From Bacteroidales bacterium (lineage in GTDB: Bacteria > Bacteroidota > Bacteroidia > Bacteroidales > Muribaculaceae): a stretch of DNA of 64,000 nt. The DNA is taken from positions 1 to 64,000 of the forward strand of contig SUXG01000008.1 in NCBI GenBank assembly GCA_015061085.1, written 5' to 3'. How positions within the stretch are numbered: the first letter of the stretch is position 1; each line of letters opens with the position of its first letter. The notes under the pieces are model-generated. The model did not search any database. It saw only the letters and a list, made by a program, of their open reading frames with translations, and was not told the DNA's origin. The translations under genes were made by a program, and so were the position numbers. Positions 51,991-59,679 of this stretch are shown in pieces.

Positions 51991-54054
51991 ATGACAGACA
52001 TTCTAAAGACTAAAGCATTGCTGCTATTGGCAATTGCTATCCCTTTCCTATCGTGGGGAGCGACTGTCGAAATGATTGCGCCGGACACGATGATGGTTGA
52101 CCTTGATGAATTTGAGGTCGTCGGTGTTCAACGTCCATACGCGGAGGTGATTCCATCGCAAAGACTATCGGGCGATCAACTTGAGTCGCTCAATTCGCAT
52201 AGTGTCGCTGACGCTGTGCGCTACTTCTCAGGGGTACAAATCAAGGACTATGGTGGTGTCGGCGGCGTGAAAACTGTCGATATTCGCAGCATGGGCACCA
52301 ACCACATGGGCGTCTTCTACGATGGTATTCAGCTCGGCAATGCTCAGAATGGTCAGATCGACCTCGGCAAATTTTCGCTCGATAACATAGAGGAAATCTC
52401 GATGTACAATGGTCAGAAGAGTGAAATCTTCCAGTCAGCCAAGGACTTCGGCTCTGCCGGTACGATCTATCTTCGCACACGCTATCCACGTTTCCCATCG
52501 GGCAAACGCTACAACCTCAACCTCACATTCCGTACCGGCTCGTTCGGTCTGCTCAATCCGTCGGTGCGTCTGGAGTATCGACTCAGTGAGCGTGTCAGCG
52601 CGTCGGTCAATGCCGAATATACAAATGCCCATGGACGCTACAAATTTCGCTATCGCAAGGTGTTCTCCGACGGCACTTTGGCATGGGACACCACAGCAGT
52701 GCGTCAGAATGGCGACATCGAGGCACTCCGACTTGAAGCCGGCGTCTTTGGCTATGTCAATGACGGTAAGTGGAATGTGAAGGCCTATTACTATGACTCC
52801 GAGAAGGGTATTCCGGGCGCAATAGTCAATAATGTGTGGAAGAATTCGCAGCGCCAGTGGGATAGAAACTTCTTTGCGCAAGGCAGCTATCAACAGCGAC
52901 TCTCGGAGCGTTACGAACTAATGGTCAACGCCAAGTATGCACGCGACTATATGCGTTATCTCAACCCGGACACGACGCTGATGTATCTTGATAATCAGTT
53001 TTGGCAAGATGAGCTGTATATCTCGACAGCGAATAAATACACAATCTTACGCGACTGGGACGTCAACCTCTCTGTCGATTATCAGTGGAACACGCTCGAC
53101 GCTACGCTGACCAACTTCGCTTGCCCGACGCGTCACTCCTTGCTTGCCGCTCTTGCGACAGCTTATCGCTGGCAGCGACTCAAGGCTCAGGCAAGTATCC
53201 TCGGCAAATTTGTATTCGATCACTCCAAGATAATCAGTGGTAGCGACTATCTCGGCCACCGCACCAACAAGTTCTCAAAGTTCACACCGGCTGTCTTCGT
53301 CTCCTATCAGCCGATAGAGAACAGGGACTTCAATCTGCGTGCGTTCTATAAGCGCATCTTCCGAATGCCGACATTCAATGACCTCTATTACACAGACATC
53401 GGCAATGCCGACCTGAAGCCGGAGTATGCAACGCAATACAACGTAGGGCTTCAGCACCGTTGGAATTTCGATCGCACAATCTTCAAGAGTTTCAACGTGA
53501 CAGCCGATGCTTACTACAACGAAGTGACCGATAAGATTATCGCTGTGCCAAAGGGTACGGGCCAATATCGCTGGATGATGATGAACATCGGCGAGGTGCA
53601 TATCACGGGCGTCGATGTGACGGCTCAGCTCTCAATGCTCCTGCCTTACGACATTGCCATTAACGGTCAACTCAACTACACCTATCAGACGGCGCAAGAC
53701 TACTCCGATCCGACGGATTGTCTTGATGAGGCCGGCACTTATAAGGGTCAGATTGCCTACATACCATGGCATAGCGGCTCGACTATACTCAACGCTGCAT
53801 GGCGAGGCATCGGTCTGAACTACAGCTTCATCTATGTCGGCGAGCGTTATCACAACTCGTCGAACATTCCTGCCAATTACGAGCAACCGTGGTACACCCA
53901 TGACCTTTCGGCTTCCTATGCTTTCAAGGTGGGCAAAGTGGGGCTTAAGGCCACGCTTGAGGTCAATAATCTGCTCAATCAGCAATACGAAGTGATAATG
54001 AACTACCCGATGCCGGGTCGTAACTATAAACTAATTCTAAAGGTTGATATATGA
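51991..54054 (+). CDS. btuB: BtuB-like TonB-dependent cobalamin receptor
   Basis: 687 aa. Signal peptide (residues ~8-24), plug domain (~45-150: QRLSGDQLESLNSHSVADAV, GVKTVDIRSMGTNHMGVFYD) and a 22-strand-type barrel ending MNYPMPGRNYKLILKVDI. It lacks the carboxypeptidase-like domain of SusC proteins. The cobalamin riboswitch directly upstream identifies the substrate class. Imports cobamides handed over by surface lipoproteins. The stop overlaps the BtuG-like gene (ATGA). Appears more GC-rich than the susCD genes to its left. Confidence 0.92.
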   Translation: MTDILKTKALLLLAIAIPFLSWGATVEMIAPDTMMVDLDEFEVVGVQRPYAEVIPSQRLSGDQLESLNSHSVADAVRYFSGVQIKDYGGVGGVKTVDIRSMGTNHMGVFYDGIQLGNAQNGQIDLGKFSLDNIEEISMYNGQKSEIFQSAKDFGSAGTIYLRTRYPRFPSGKRYNLNLTFRTGSFGLLNPSVRLEYRLSERVSASVNAEYTNAHGRYKFRYRKVFSDGTLAWDTTAVRQNGDIEALRLEAGVFGYVNDGKWNVKAYYYDSEKGIPGAIVNNVWKNSQRQWDRNFFAQGSYQQRLSERYELMVNAKYARDYMRYLNPDTTLMYLDNQFWQDELYISTANKYTILRDWDVNLSVDYQWNTLDATLTNFACPTRHSLLAALATAYRWQRLKAQASILGKFVFDHSKIISGSDYLGHRTNKFSKFTPAVFVSYQPIENRDFNLRAFYKRIFRMPTFNDLYYTDIGNADLKPEYATQYNVGLQHRWNFDRTIFKSFNVTADAYYNEVTDKIIAVPKGTGQYRWMMMNIGEVHITGVDVTAQLSMLLPYDIAINGQLNYTYQTAQDYSDPTDCLDEAGTYKGQIAYIPWHSGSTILNAAWRGIGLNYSFIYVGERYHNSSNIPANYEQPWYTHDLSASYAFKVGKVGLKATLEVNNLLNQQYEVIMNYPMPGRNYKLILKVDI

Positions 54055-55205
54055 TGAAATCGACTATCAAATACGCGCTGATGCTCATCGCTGCTGTCGC
54101 ACTCCTCGGCTCATGTCGTGGTGAAGATGTGATTTTTATCCCTGAGGAGGTTGAAGTCAGCACGCCTGAGTACACAGCAATCAAAGGTTTCTACCTGCTC
54201 AATGAGGGCAATATGGGTAGCAATAAGGCGACACTCGACTACTATGACTATGTCTCAGGTGTATATACTCGCAATATCTATGGCAATGCCAATCCCTCGG
54301 TGCCTAAAGAGATGGGCGACGTGGGCAATGACTTGAAGATATATGGCTCGAAGCTTTATGCAGTCATCAACTGCTCCAACAAGATAGAGGTGATGGATGT
54401 CGCTACGACAAAGCGTATCGGTCAGATAGACATCCCCAACTGTCGTTACATTCGCTTCCATGAAGGTTATGCCTATGTCACATCCTATGCCGGCCCGGTG
54501 GAGATACGCCCCGACTACACGCAGAAGGGATTTGTGGCTAAGATAGACACTGCCACACTGCAGGAGGTCGATCGCTGCATTGTCGGTTTTCAACCCGATG
54601 AGCTGGAAATTGTCGATGGCAAGATATATGTAGCCAACTCGGGCGGATATATGGTGCCACGCTACGAAAATACGATGTCGGTTATCGATATTGCGACATT
54701 TGCAGAGATAGAGCGGGTCACTATCGACATTAATCTTCATCGCTTGCGTTGTGACCGACATGGACAACTCTGGGTGTCGTCGCGTGGTGACTACTACGAT
54801 GAAAACTCGAAGCTGTATTGCTACGACACTCGCAAGAAGCGCATCACTGCCAAGCTCGATGTGCCGGTGTCGAATATGTGTCTTGACGGCGACTCACTCT
54901 ATGTCGTCAGCGCACAGTGGAGCTATGTGACAATGAGCAATGAGATAACCAATTGTATAATAGACATCAACAGTCGCGAGGTGGTCTGCGACAATTTCAT
55001 CAAGGACGGCACCGATGCCGAAATCCGTATTCCTTACGGCGTGATGATCAATCCGATCACCAAAGACATCTATGTGACAGACGCCAAAAACTATGTCAAT
55101 CCCGGGTATCTGCATTGTTACGGTGGTGACGGAATACGCAAATGGAGCGTTCGCACAGGCGACATACCGGCACACTTCGTCTTTGTCGGTGATGAGAAAC
55201 AATAA
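54051..55205 (+). CDS. BtuG-like beta-propeller surface lipoprotein
   Basis: 384 aa. Lipobox LLGSC (Cys ~22) followed by RGED, a surface-export-like acidic pattern. Then a YncE/DUF5074-type beta-propeller of about seven blades (KGFYLLNEGNMGSNKATLDYY, GNDLKIYGSKLYAVINCSNKIEVMD, VGFQPDELEIVDGKIYVANSGG, PYGVMINPITKDIYVTDAKNY). BtuG proteins of Bacteroides have this fold, bind cobalamin with very high affinity and form a lid on BtuB. Operon position after btuB under a cobalamin riboswitch supports the same role. Confidence 0.88.
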   Translation: MMKSTIKYALMLIAAVALLGSCRGEDVIFIPEEVEVSTPEYTAIKGFYLLNEGNMGSNKATLDYYDYVSGVYTRNIYGNANPSVPKEMGDVGNDLKIYGSKLYAVINCSNKIEVMDVATTKRIGQIDIPNCRYIRFHEGYAYVTSYAGPVEIRPDYTQKGFVAKIDTATLQEVDRCIVGFQPDELEIVDGKIYVANSGGYMVPRYENTMSVIDIATFAEIERVTIDINLHRLRCDRHGQLWVSSRGDYYDENSKLYCYDTRKKRITAKLDVPVSNMCLDGDSLYVVSAQWSYVTMSNEITNCIIDINSREVVCDNFIKDGTDAEIRIPYGVMINPITKDIYVTDAKNYVNPGYLHCYGGDGIRKWSVRTGDIPAHFVFVGDEKQ

Positions 55206-55224
55206 ATTTTAACTCTTATTATAT

Positions 55225-56376
55225 ATGAAAAGAATTTTTACACTATTTCTTGCAGGCGTTTCTCTCTGTGCTACGGCTCAGAATTCGCCTTATATCAGCA
55301 AGGTCTATGACTTTTTGCCTGCACCGGGACAGTTTGTCAACGAATTGCCGGAGTATATGGACGGCGATAGCCATGAGGCAATACTCGCTAAGGTTGAGGA
55401 GCAAATCTGTGGCGATAAGAATCCCGGCATGATCAGTCTTGGCGCATTCGGTGGCTATGTGGTGTTTGGCTTCGACCACCCGGTAGCAAACGTAGAGGGT
55501 GCTTACGACTTCAAGATATATGCCAACGCATTCATGGCGGCCGGAAGTTCTGCAGGCGGTAGTTGCGAGCCGGGTATCGTGATGGTCTCTGTCGATGCCA
55601 ATGGCAACGGCTTGGCTGATGACGAGTGGTACGAACTCGCCGGTAGCGACTATGGCAAGGAAACGACTATCAAGAACTATAGTATCACTTATTATAAACC
55701 TGATGCCGACAAGACTCCGACGGCTGATGGAATGATAACCGATACGACCTACATCCGTTGGACATCTTCGGAGGGCGAAGAGGGCTATGTGATGAAAAAC
55801 AGTTTTCATAACCAATCGTATTGGCCAGAATGGTATGAGGGCGAGACAATGGAGTTCATCGGCACAAAATTGACTGATAACGCATTTGATCAAAGTGGCA
55901 ACGGTTCTTACTATGTGCTTACGCGTTTGGATTGGGGCTATGCCGATAATTTAGCCAATGACATCGACGAGGGCTTCAAAATCGATTGGGCTGTCGATGC
56001 GCAAGGCAATTCTAAACACCTGACTCACATTGACTTTGTGAAGGTATATACGGCTGTCAATCAGTATTGTGGTTGGATAGGAGAGACTTCGACTGAAATT
56101 TGCGGTGCTGAGGACCTTCACCCAGATGCAGAGGTGGTCGGTGTCGATGCCGTTGATGCCGACGATGATGTATTGACGCTTATGGCATCAAATGCTTACG
56201 GCGTTGCCTTACGAAATGGTGGAGAAGCTATGGAAGCTCAGATTTATTCGGTCGGTGGTGGCATAGTGAAGCAGACAGTGCTTGCTTCGGGCGATAACCT
56301 CATCGATGTCGCATCGCTTCCGAAGGGTGTCTATATCATCAGAGCCGGTCGCAAAGCGATTAAGTTTGCGAAATAA
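55225..56376 (+). CDS. Secreted cell-surface protein of the B12 operon, 383 aa
   Basis: Third gene of the btuB operon, 19 bases after btuG. Signal peptide (MKRIFTLFLAGVSLCATA). The body carries a conserved acidic, Gly-rich core (FDHPVANVEGAYDFKIYANAF, GIVMVSVDANGNGLADDEWYELAGSDY). DANGNGLADDEW looks like a Ca2+-binding loop. The C-terminus ends as a type IX-like sorting tail (SLPKGVYIIRAGRKAIKFAK). Homologues are frequent next to Bacteroidetes btuB genes, as I recall, but no biochemical role is established to my knowledge. Possibly a cobamide-binding or carrier protein. Confidence 0.8.
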   Translation: MKRIFTLFLAGVSLCATAQNSPYISKVYDFLPAPGQFVNELPEYMDGDSHEAILAKVEEQICGDKNPGMISLGAFGGYVVFGFDHPVANVEGAYDFKIYANAFMAAGSSAGGSCEPGIVMVSVDANGNGLADDEWYELAGSDYGKETTIKNYSITYYKPDADKTPTADGMITDTTYIRWTSSEGEEGYVMKNSFHNQSYWPEWYEGETMEFIGTKLTDNAFDQSGNGSYYVLTRLDWGYADNLANDIDEGFKIDWAVDAQGNSKHLTHIDFVKVYTAVNQYCGWIGETSTEICGAEDLHPDAEVVGVDAVDADDDVLTLMASNAYGVALRNGGEAMEAQIYSVGGGIVKQTVLASGDNLIDVASLPKGVYIIRAGRKAIKFAK

Positions 56377-56450
56377 GCAGTCATCTGCATAGACAGACTG
56401 CGCGGTCGGCACAAGAGAGTGTCAATCGATAAAAACTACATATTGGGATA

Positions 56451-56636
56451 GCAGAAGGCTCGGCTTAACGTCGATTAAAAGGGAACGGGGTGAGAACCCC
56501 CGGCAGACCCGCTGCTGTAATTTCCGTGCCCATCAGGGCGATGCTTGATAAATGTCACTGAATCAATAGATTTCGGGAAGGCATCAAGCGTTATCTCTAC
56601 TCAAGAGATGGAATAAGCCAGAAGACCTGCCTTTGC
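56451..56636 (+). promoter_or_regulatory. Cobalamin riboswitch 2
   Basis: P1 pairs GCAGAAGGC (56451-56459) with GCCTTTGC (56629-56636) with one bulge. Core elements: GGGAACGGGGTGAGAACCCC, ACCCGCTGCTGTAATTTCC, TTTCGGGAAGGC, and AATAAGCCAGAAGACCTGCC. A variable arm makes it about 40 nt longer than riboswitch 1. No consensus promoter is obvious, so transcription may also come from the btuB operon. Confidence 0.93.
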
Positions 56637-56684
56637 TTGCCTTAAGGATATGCTTACGAGGACTTGAGCATTTGGCAATTTTTT
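56637..56684 (+). terminator. Terminator-like hairpin after riboswitch 2
   Basis: TTGCC (56637-56641) with GGCAA (56674-56678) and, inside, ATGCT (56650-56654) with AGCAT (56667-56671), followed by six T. It directly abuts the riboswitch P1 and could be the transcriptional expression platform. Confidence 0.65.
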
Positions 56685-56725
56685 AGGTGACGATGAGGCC
56701 ATCGGTGCATCCTGTCGATGACTAT

Positions 56726-56789
56726 AGTGTAGTCGTTTGACTGAGGGAGTATAGAACGCACAGTCGGCAGTGTAGTCGGCGACTACACT
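56726..56789 (+). promoter_or_regulatory. Alternative-pairing leader element
   Basis: AGTGTAGTCG occurs twice (56726-56735 and 56769-56778), and one complement CGACTACACT follows (56780-56789). The complement can pair with either copy, and the two foldings exclude each other: a long-range 10-bp stem, or a tight hairpin with a 3-nt loop (56769-56777 with 56781-56789). It lies between the riboswitch and the gene it controls. Confidence 0.5.
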
Positions 56790-56872
56790 CGCATCGCAGA
56801 GTCAACTTTTTCAAATTCTTGTAGGCAAGTGATTGATAATCATTTTGTTAACCATTTAATAAATTACAAGAA

Positions 56873-58699
56873 ATGAAAAAGTTTTTTTATTGTGCGCTTT
56901 TAGCGCTTGCGACAGTCTTCACAGGCTGTTATGATGACGATGACTTGTGGAATAGAATCGATGATCTCACAGGTCGAGTGGAAACAATCGAAGAGATCCT
57001 CCAAGGTCTCAATACGGAGATTACCGACATCAAGACCGTGGTTTCGGCACTCAACAAGGGTGCGGTGATTACTGCAGTCGAAGAAACTCCACAAGGTTAT
57101 CGCTTGACATTCAGTGATGGCAAGGTGATAGAACTTCACCATGGCGTCAATGGCATCGACGGCGAGAATGCCCCGGTGATCGGTGTAAAGGAAGATGTCG
57201 ATGGTATCTACTACTGGATAATCACAGTCAATGGTGTGACCGAATGGCTTCTTGACAGCAACGGCAATAAACTTCGTGTTACCGGCAAAGATGGTGAGAA
57301 AGGCGATAAGGGCGACAAGGGTGATCAAGGCGAAACCGGTCCAATGGGTCCTACAGGTCCTGCCGGCCAAGACGGTGAAAAAGGCGATAAGGGCGATAAG
57401 GGTGACAAGGGTGATCAAGGCGAAACCGGTCCAATGGGTCCTACAGGTCCTGCCGGTCAAGATGGTCAAGACGGTGTCACTCCTGTGATCGGCGTAGATG
57501 CTGAAGGCTATTGGACAATCGACACAGGCAACGGTCCTGAACGCATCGTCGATGCTAACGGTCACTATGTCAGAGCGATAGGTATCAGCGGTGACTCTTT
57601 CTTTACAAATGTAGTTGTCGGCGAAGACGAGGTGATCTTCTATCTCGCGAGTGGCGAAACATTCTCAGTCTATCGCGTTGACAATTTCGGTATCATGATT
57701 GACACAACCGATGTGGAAGTGGCTCAAGGCACAACCAAAGAATTTGCAATGACTTTGACAAAGGTCAGCACTGTCTTTGTGGCATCAGTGACAGAGGATT
57801 GGGACGCACTTGTCAAGGGTGATGTGCTTTATGTCACTGCTCCAAGCGAAATTAATGACGAAAATATCGTGGGTGAAATCAATATCATTGCAGCCAACAA
57901 GCGTGGCGATTGTCGTGCGTTCACTCTTGAGTGCGTAGCAGTGTCACCAATGAGAATCCTTACATTCGAAGATGCCGATGCACGCTTCACTCCTTACTCG
58001 CTTGACTATGCCGGCGTTACAATAAGTAAATGGAGCGATCTTATTGATAGCGAGCAGTATAATGGTCCGTTGACCTACGACTTTAGTGGCGGGACATACT
58101 ATTGGTATGATGAAGGCAACACCGAATTGTTCCACTCGTTTGTGACTCCGTATTGGGGTGGTGGTCATGCCATATCAAACTATGTTATAGAAAATTATGA
58201 AACACTCCCAGATGGTCACAATGGATGGTATGAATTGCAGTTCAGCAACCCGATAGGTGGTCACAACGGTTCAAGCAATTTCGCCGTACATAATGGCTAC
58301 AAAGATTTCTTCAATTCAGGAATATATGATGCTCAACTTCAAGGATTTGAATTTGCAGACGGCGTGGCTCGCGTCGTTGACCACATGTATGTGACCAACA
58401 TCAATTATGTGCTTAACTCTTTGACATACGGCGACGGATTTAATACGCCTGCAACCGAATCTACCTATCTGAAGGTGATTGCTTACGGCTTTAATGGCGA
58501 AGAATCTACAGGACAGGCTGAGATTTATCTCTGCAAAGATGGTCAGTTGATTACTACTTGGGAGAAATTCGACCTTTCTTCGTTGGGTAAGGTGACCAAG
58601 GTAGTCTTCAACTTTGAAGCGAGTGAAGACCAAAGTGGCAGCTATGGTCTTAACTGCCCTGCTTATTTCGCTTACGACGATGTCGCTGTCGTGATGTAG
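56873..58699 (+). CDS. Collagen-like surface lipoprotein under B12 control, 608 aa
   Basis: Lipobox TGC (Cys19) followed by YDDDD, a strong surface-export signal. Residues ~25-62 form a coiled coil ([19 protein letters not shown]), then a DUF4988-like domain to ~137. Residues ~138-201 are Gly-X-Y repeats ([20 protein letters not shown] twice). A second DUF4988-like unit ([15 protein letters not shown]) and an Ig-like domain (~260-355) follow. The C-terminal ~240 residues ([15 protein letters not shown] to [10 protein letters not shown]) resemble DUF4465 lectin-like beta-sandwiches. The coiled coil plus collagen triple helix suggest a trimeric stalk presenting three C-terminal domains. Cobamide binding is suggested by the riboswitch only. 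Confidence 0.85.
   Translation: MKKFFYCALLALATVFTGCYDDDDLWNRIDDLTGRVETIEEILQGLNTEITDIKTVVSALNKGAVITAVEETPQGYRLTFSDGKVIELHHGVNGIDGENAPVIGVKEDVDGIYYWIITVNGVTEWLLDSNGNKLRVTGKDGEKGDKGDKGDQGETGPMGPTGPAGQDGEKGDKGDKGDKGDQGETGPMGPTGPAGQDGQDGVTPVIGVDAEGYWTIDTGNGPERIVDANGHYVRAIGISGDSFFTNVVVGEDEVIFYLASGETFSVYRVDNFGIMIDTTDVEVAQGTTKEFAMTLTKVSTVFVASVTEDWDALVKGDVLYVTAPSEINDENIVGEINIIAANKRGDCRAFTLECVAVSPMRILTFEDADARFTPYSLDYAGVTISKWSDLIDSEQYNGPLTYDFSGGTYYWYDEGNTELFHSFVTPYWGGGHAISNYVIENYETLPDGHNGWYELQFSNPIGGHNGSSNFAVHNGYKDFFNSGIYDAQLQGFEFADGVARVVDHMYVTNINYVLNSLTYGDGFNTPATESTYLKVIAYGFNGEESTGQAEIYLCKDGQLITTWEKFDLSSLGKVTKVVFNFEASEDQSGSYGLNCPAYFAYDDVAVVM
57288..57475 (+). repeat. 90-bp repeat encoding the collagen-like segment
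   Basis: Two near-identical copies with a 90-base period (for example GTGATCAAGGCGAAACCGGT at 57321 and 57411). They encode about 21 uninterrupted Gly-X-Y triplets rich in GDK, GPM and GPT. The near-identity at DNA level implies recent duplication and possible length variation. Confidence 0.9.
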
Positions 58700-58813
58700 G
58701 AAATACGGATACTTCAATAGTTTTTCTTTGTATGGTATAGATTTGTTTACTAACCTTTTATTTTAGTTTATGCGAATATGAAACAGACACAGAATTAGAA
58801 ACGTTCAAAAGTG

Positions 58814-58851
58814 AATATTGTCCGGCAAGCGATTGTCGGGCAATATTTTTT
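58814..58851 (+). terminator. Terminator after the collagen-like gene
   Basis: AATATTGTCCGGCAA (58814-58828) pairs with TTGTCGGGCAATATT (58833-58847) with two G-T pairs, then a T-run. Confidence 0.9.
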
Positions 58852-58939
58852 ATAGTAAAACCTTTTTAATCGTGGCATTTGTTGTAATAAAATAGTACTT
58901 GATATATGAATAGTGAAATAAATTAACTATATTTGCACT

Positions 58940-59674
58940 ATGGAAGCAATCGACGTGTTATTTGCAGACTTCTTAAATGCCATTAATGCCGCAGAAGTCA
59001 ACTTGGAAAATTCGATATTCAAGTTGATACTAAGCATGATATTAGGTATCGCTGTCGGCATGGAACGTAAACGTAAGGGGCAGGTTGCAGGCGTTCGTAC
59101 GTTTGCACTGATCTCTATGGGCGCATGTATGGCAATGTTGCTTTCTATTTATGTTCCTCAGGAATACTTGGGATTGAAGAATGGCGACCCTGGACGTATT
59201 GCAGCACAAGTGGTGACAGGAGTCGGCTTTCTGGGTGGTGGAGCAATGATTCATATGCGTGGGTCGGTAAGAGGACTTACGACAGCAGCCGGAATATGGA
59301 TGGTGGCGACGATTGGTATGTCGGTAGGGGTAGGAATGTATCTTGTCGCTATTGTAGGTACGTTGCTTATCCTTGTGACGCTTGTCAGTCTTGAAGTGTG
59401 GGAACATCGACGTCGCATCGGGCAAGAGACAAAAGTGATAAGCGTGAAAATTAACAAAGTTGGTGTTGATGTTGATGAATACAAAAGAGTGTTGACTGCA
59501 AATGAAGTGCATATCTCAACATTTTATATGCAAAGCAATTATGATGAGAATGTCACAGAATTTAATTTTGTGGTGATGTATCGAAAAGATGTCAATTTGC
59601 AAACTCTCTTTGAAAAGTTGCGTAGTGTAGCTCCAACAAAATCAATAAGATTAGCAAGTCAGGTCGATATTTAA
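58940..59674 (+). CDS. MgtC/SapB family membrane protein
   Basis: 244 aa. Four to five membrane helices in the N-terminal ~150 residues with family motifs ILGIAVGMERKRKGQVAGVRTFALISMG and GFLGGGAMIHMRGSVRGLTTAAGIW, and a C-terminal ACT-like cytoplasmic domain (~170-244). Family members modulate Mg2+ limitation responses, K+ or proton fluxes. A -7-like TATATTTG lies at 58928-58935, almost touching the ATG, so the transcript could be nearly leaderless; the -33 element is not at a standard distance. Followed 5 bases later by a KefB-type antiporter. Confidence 0.9.
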   Translation: MEAIDVLFADFLNAINAAEVNLENSIFKLILSMILGIAVGMERKRKGQVAGVRTFALISMGACMAMLLSIYVPQEYLGLKNGDPGRIAAQVVTGVGFLGGGAMIHMRGSVRGLTTAAGIWMVATIGMSVGVGMYLVAIVGTLLILVTLVSLEVWEHRRRIGQETKVISVKINKVGVDVDEYKRVLTANEVHISTFYMQSNYDENVTEFNFVVMYRKDVNLQTLFEKLRSVAPTKSIRLASQVDI

Positions 59675-59679
59675 AGAAA

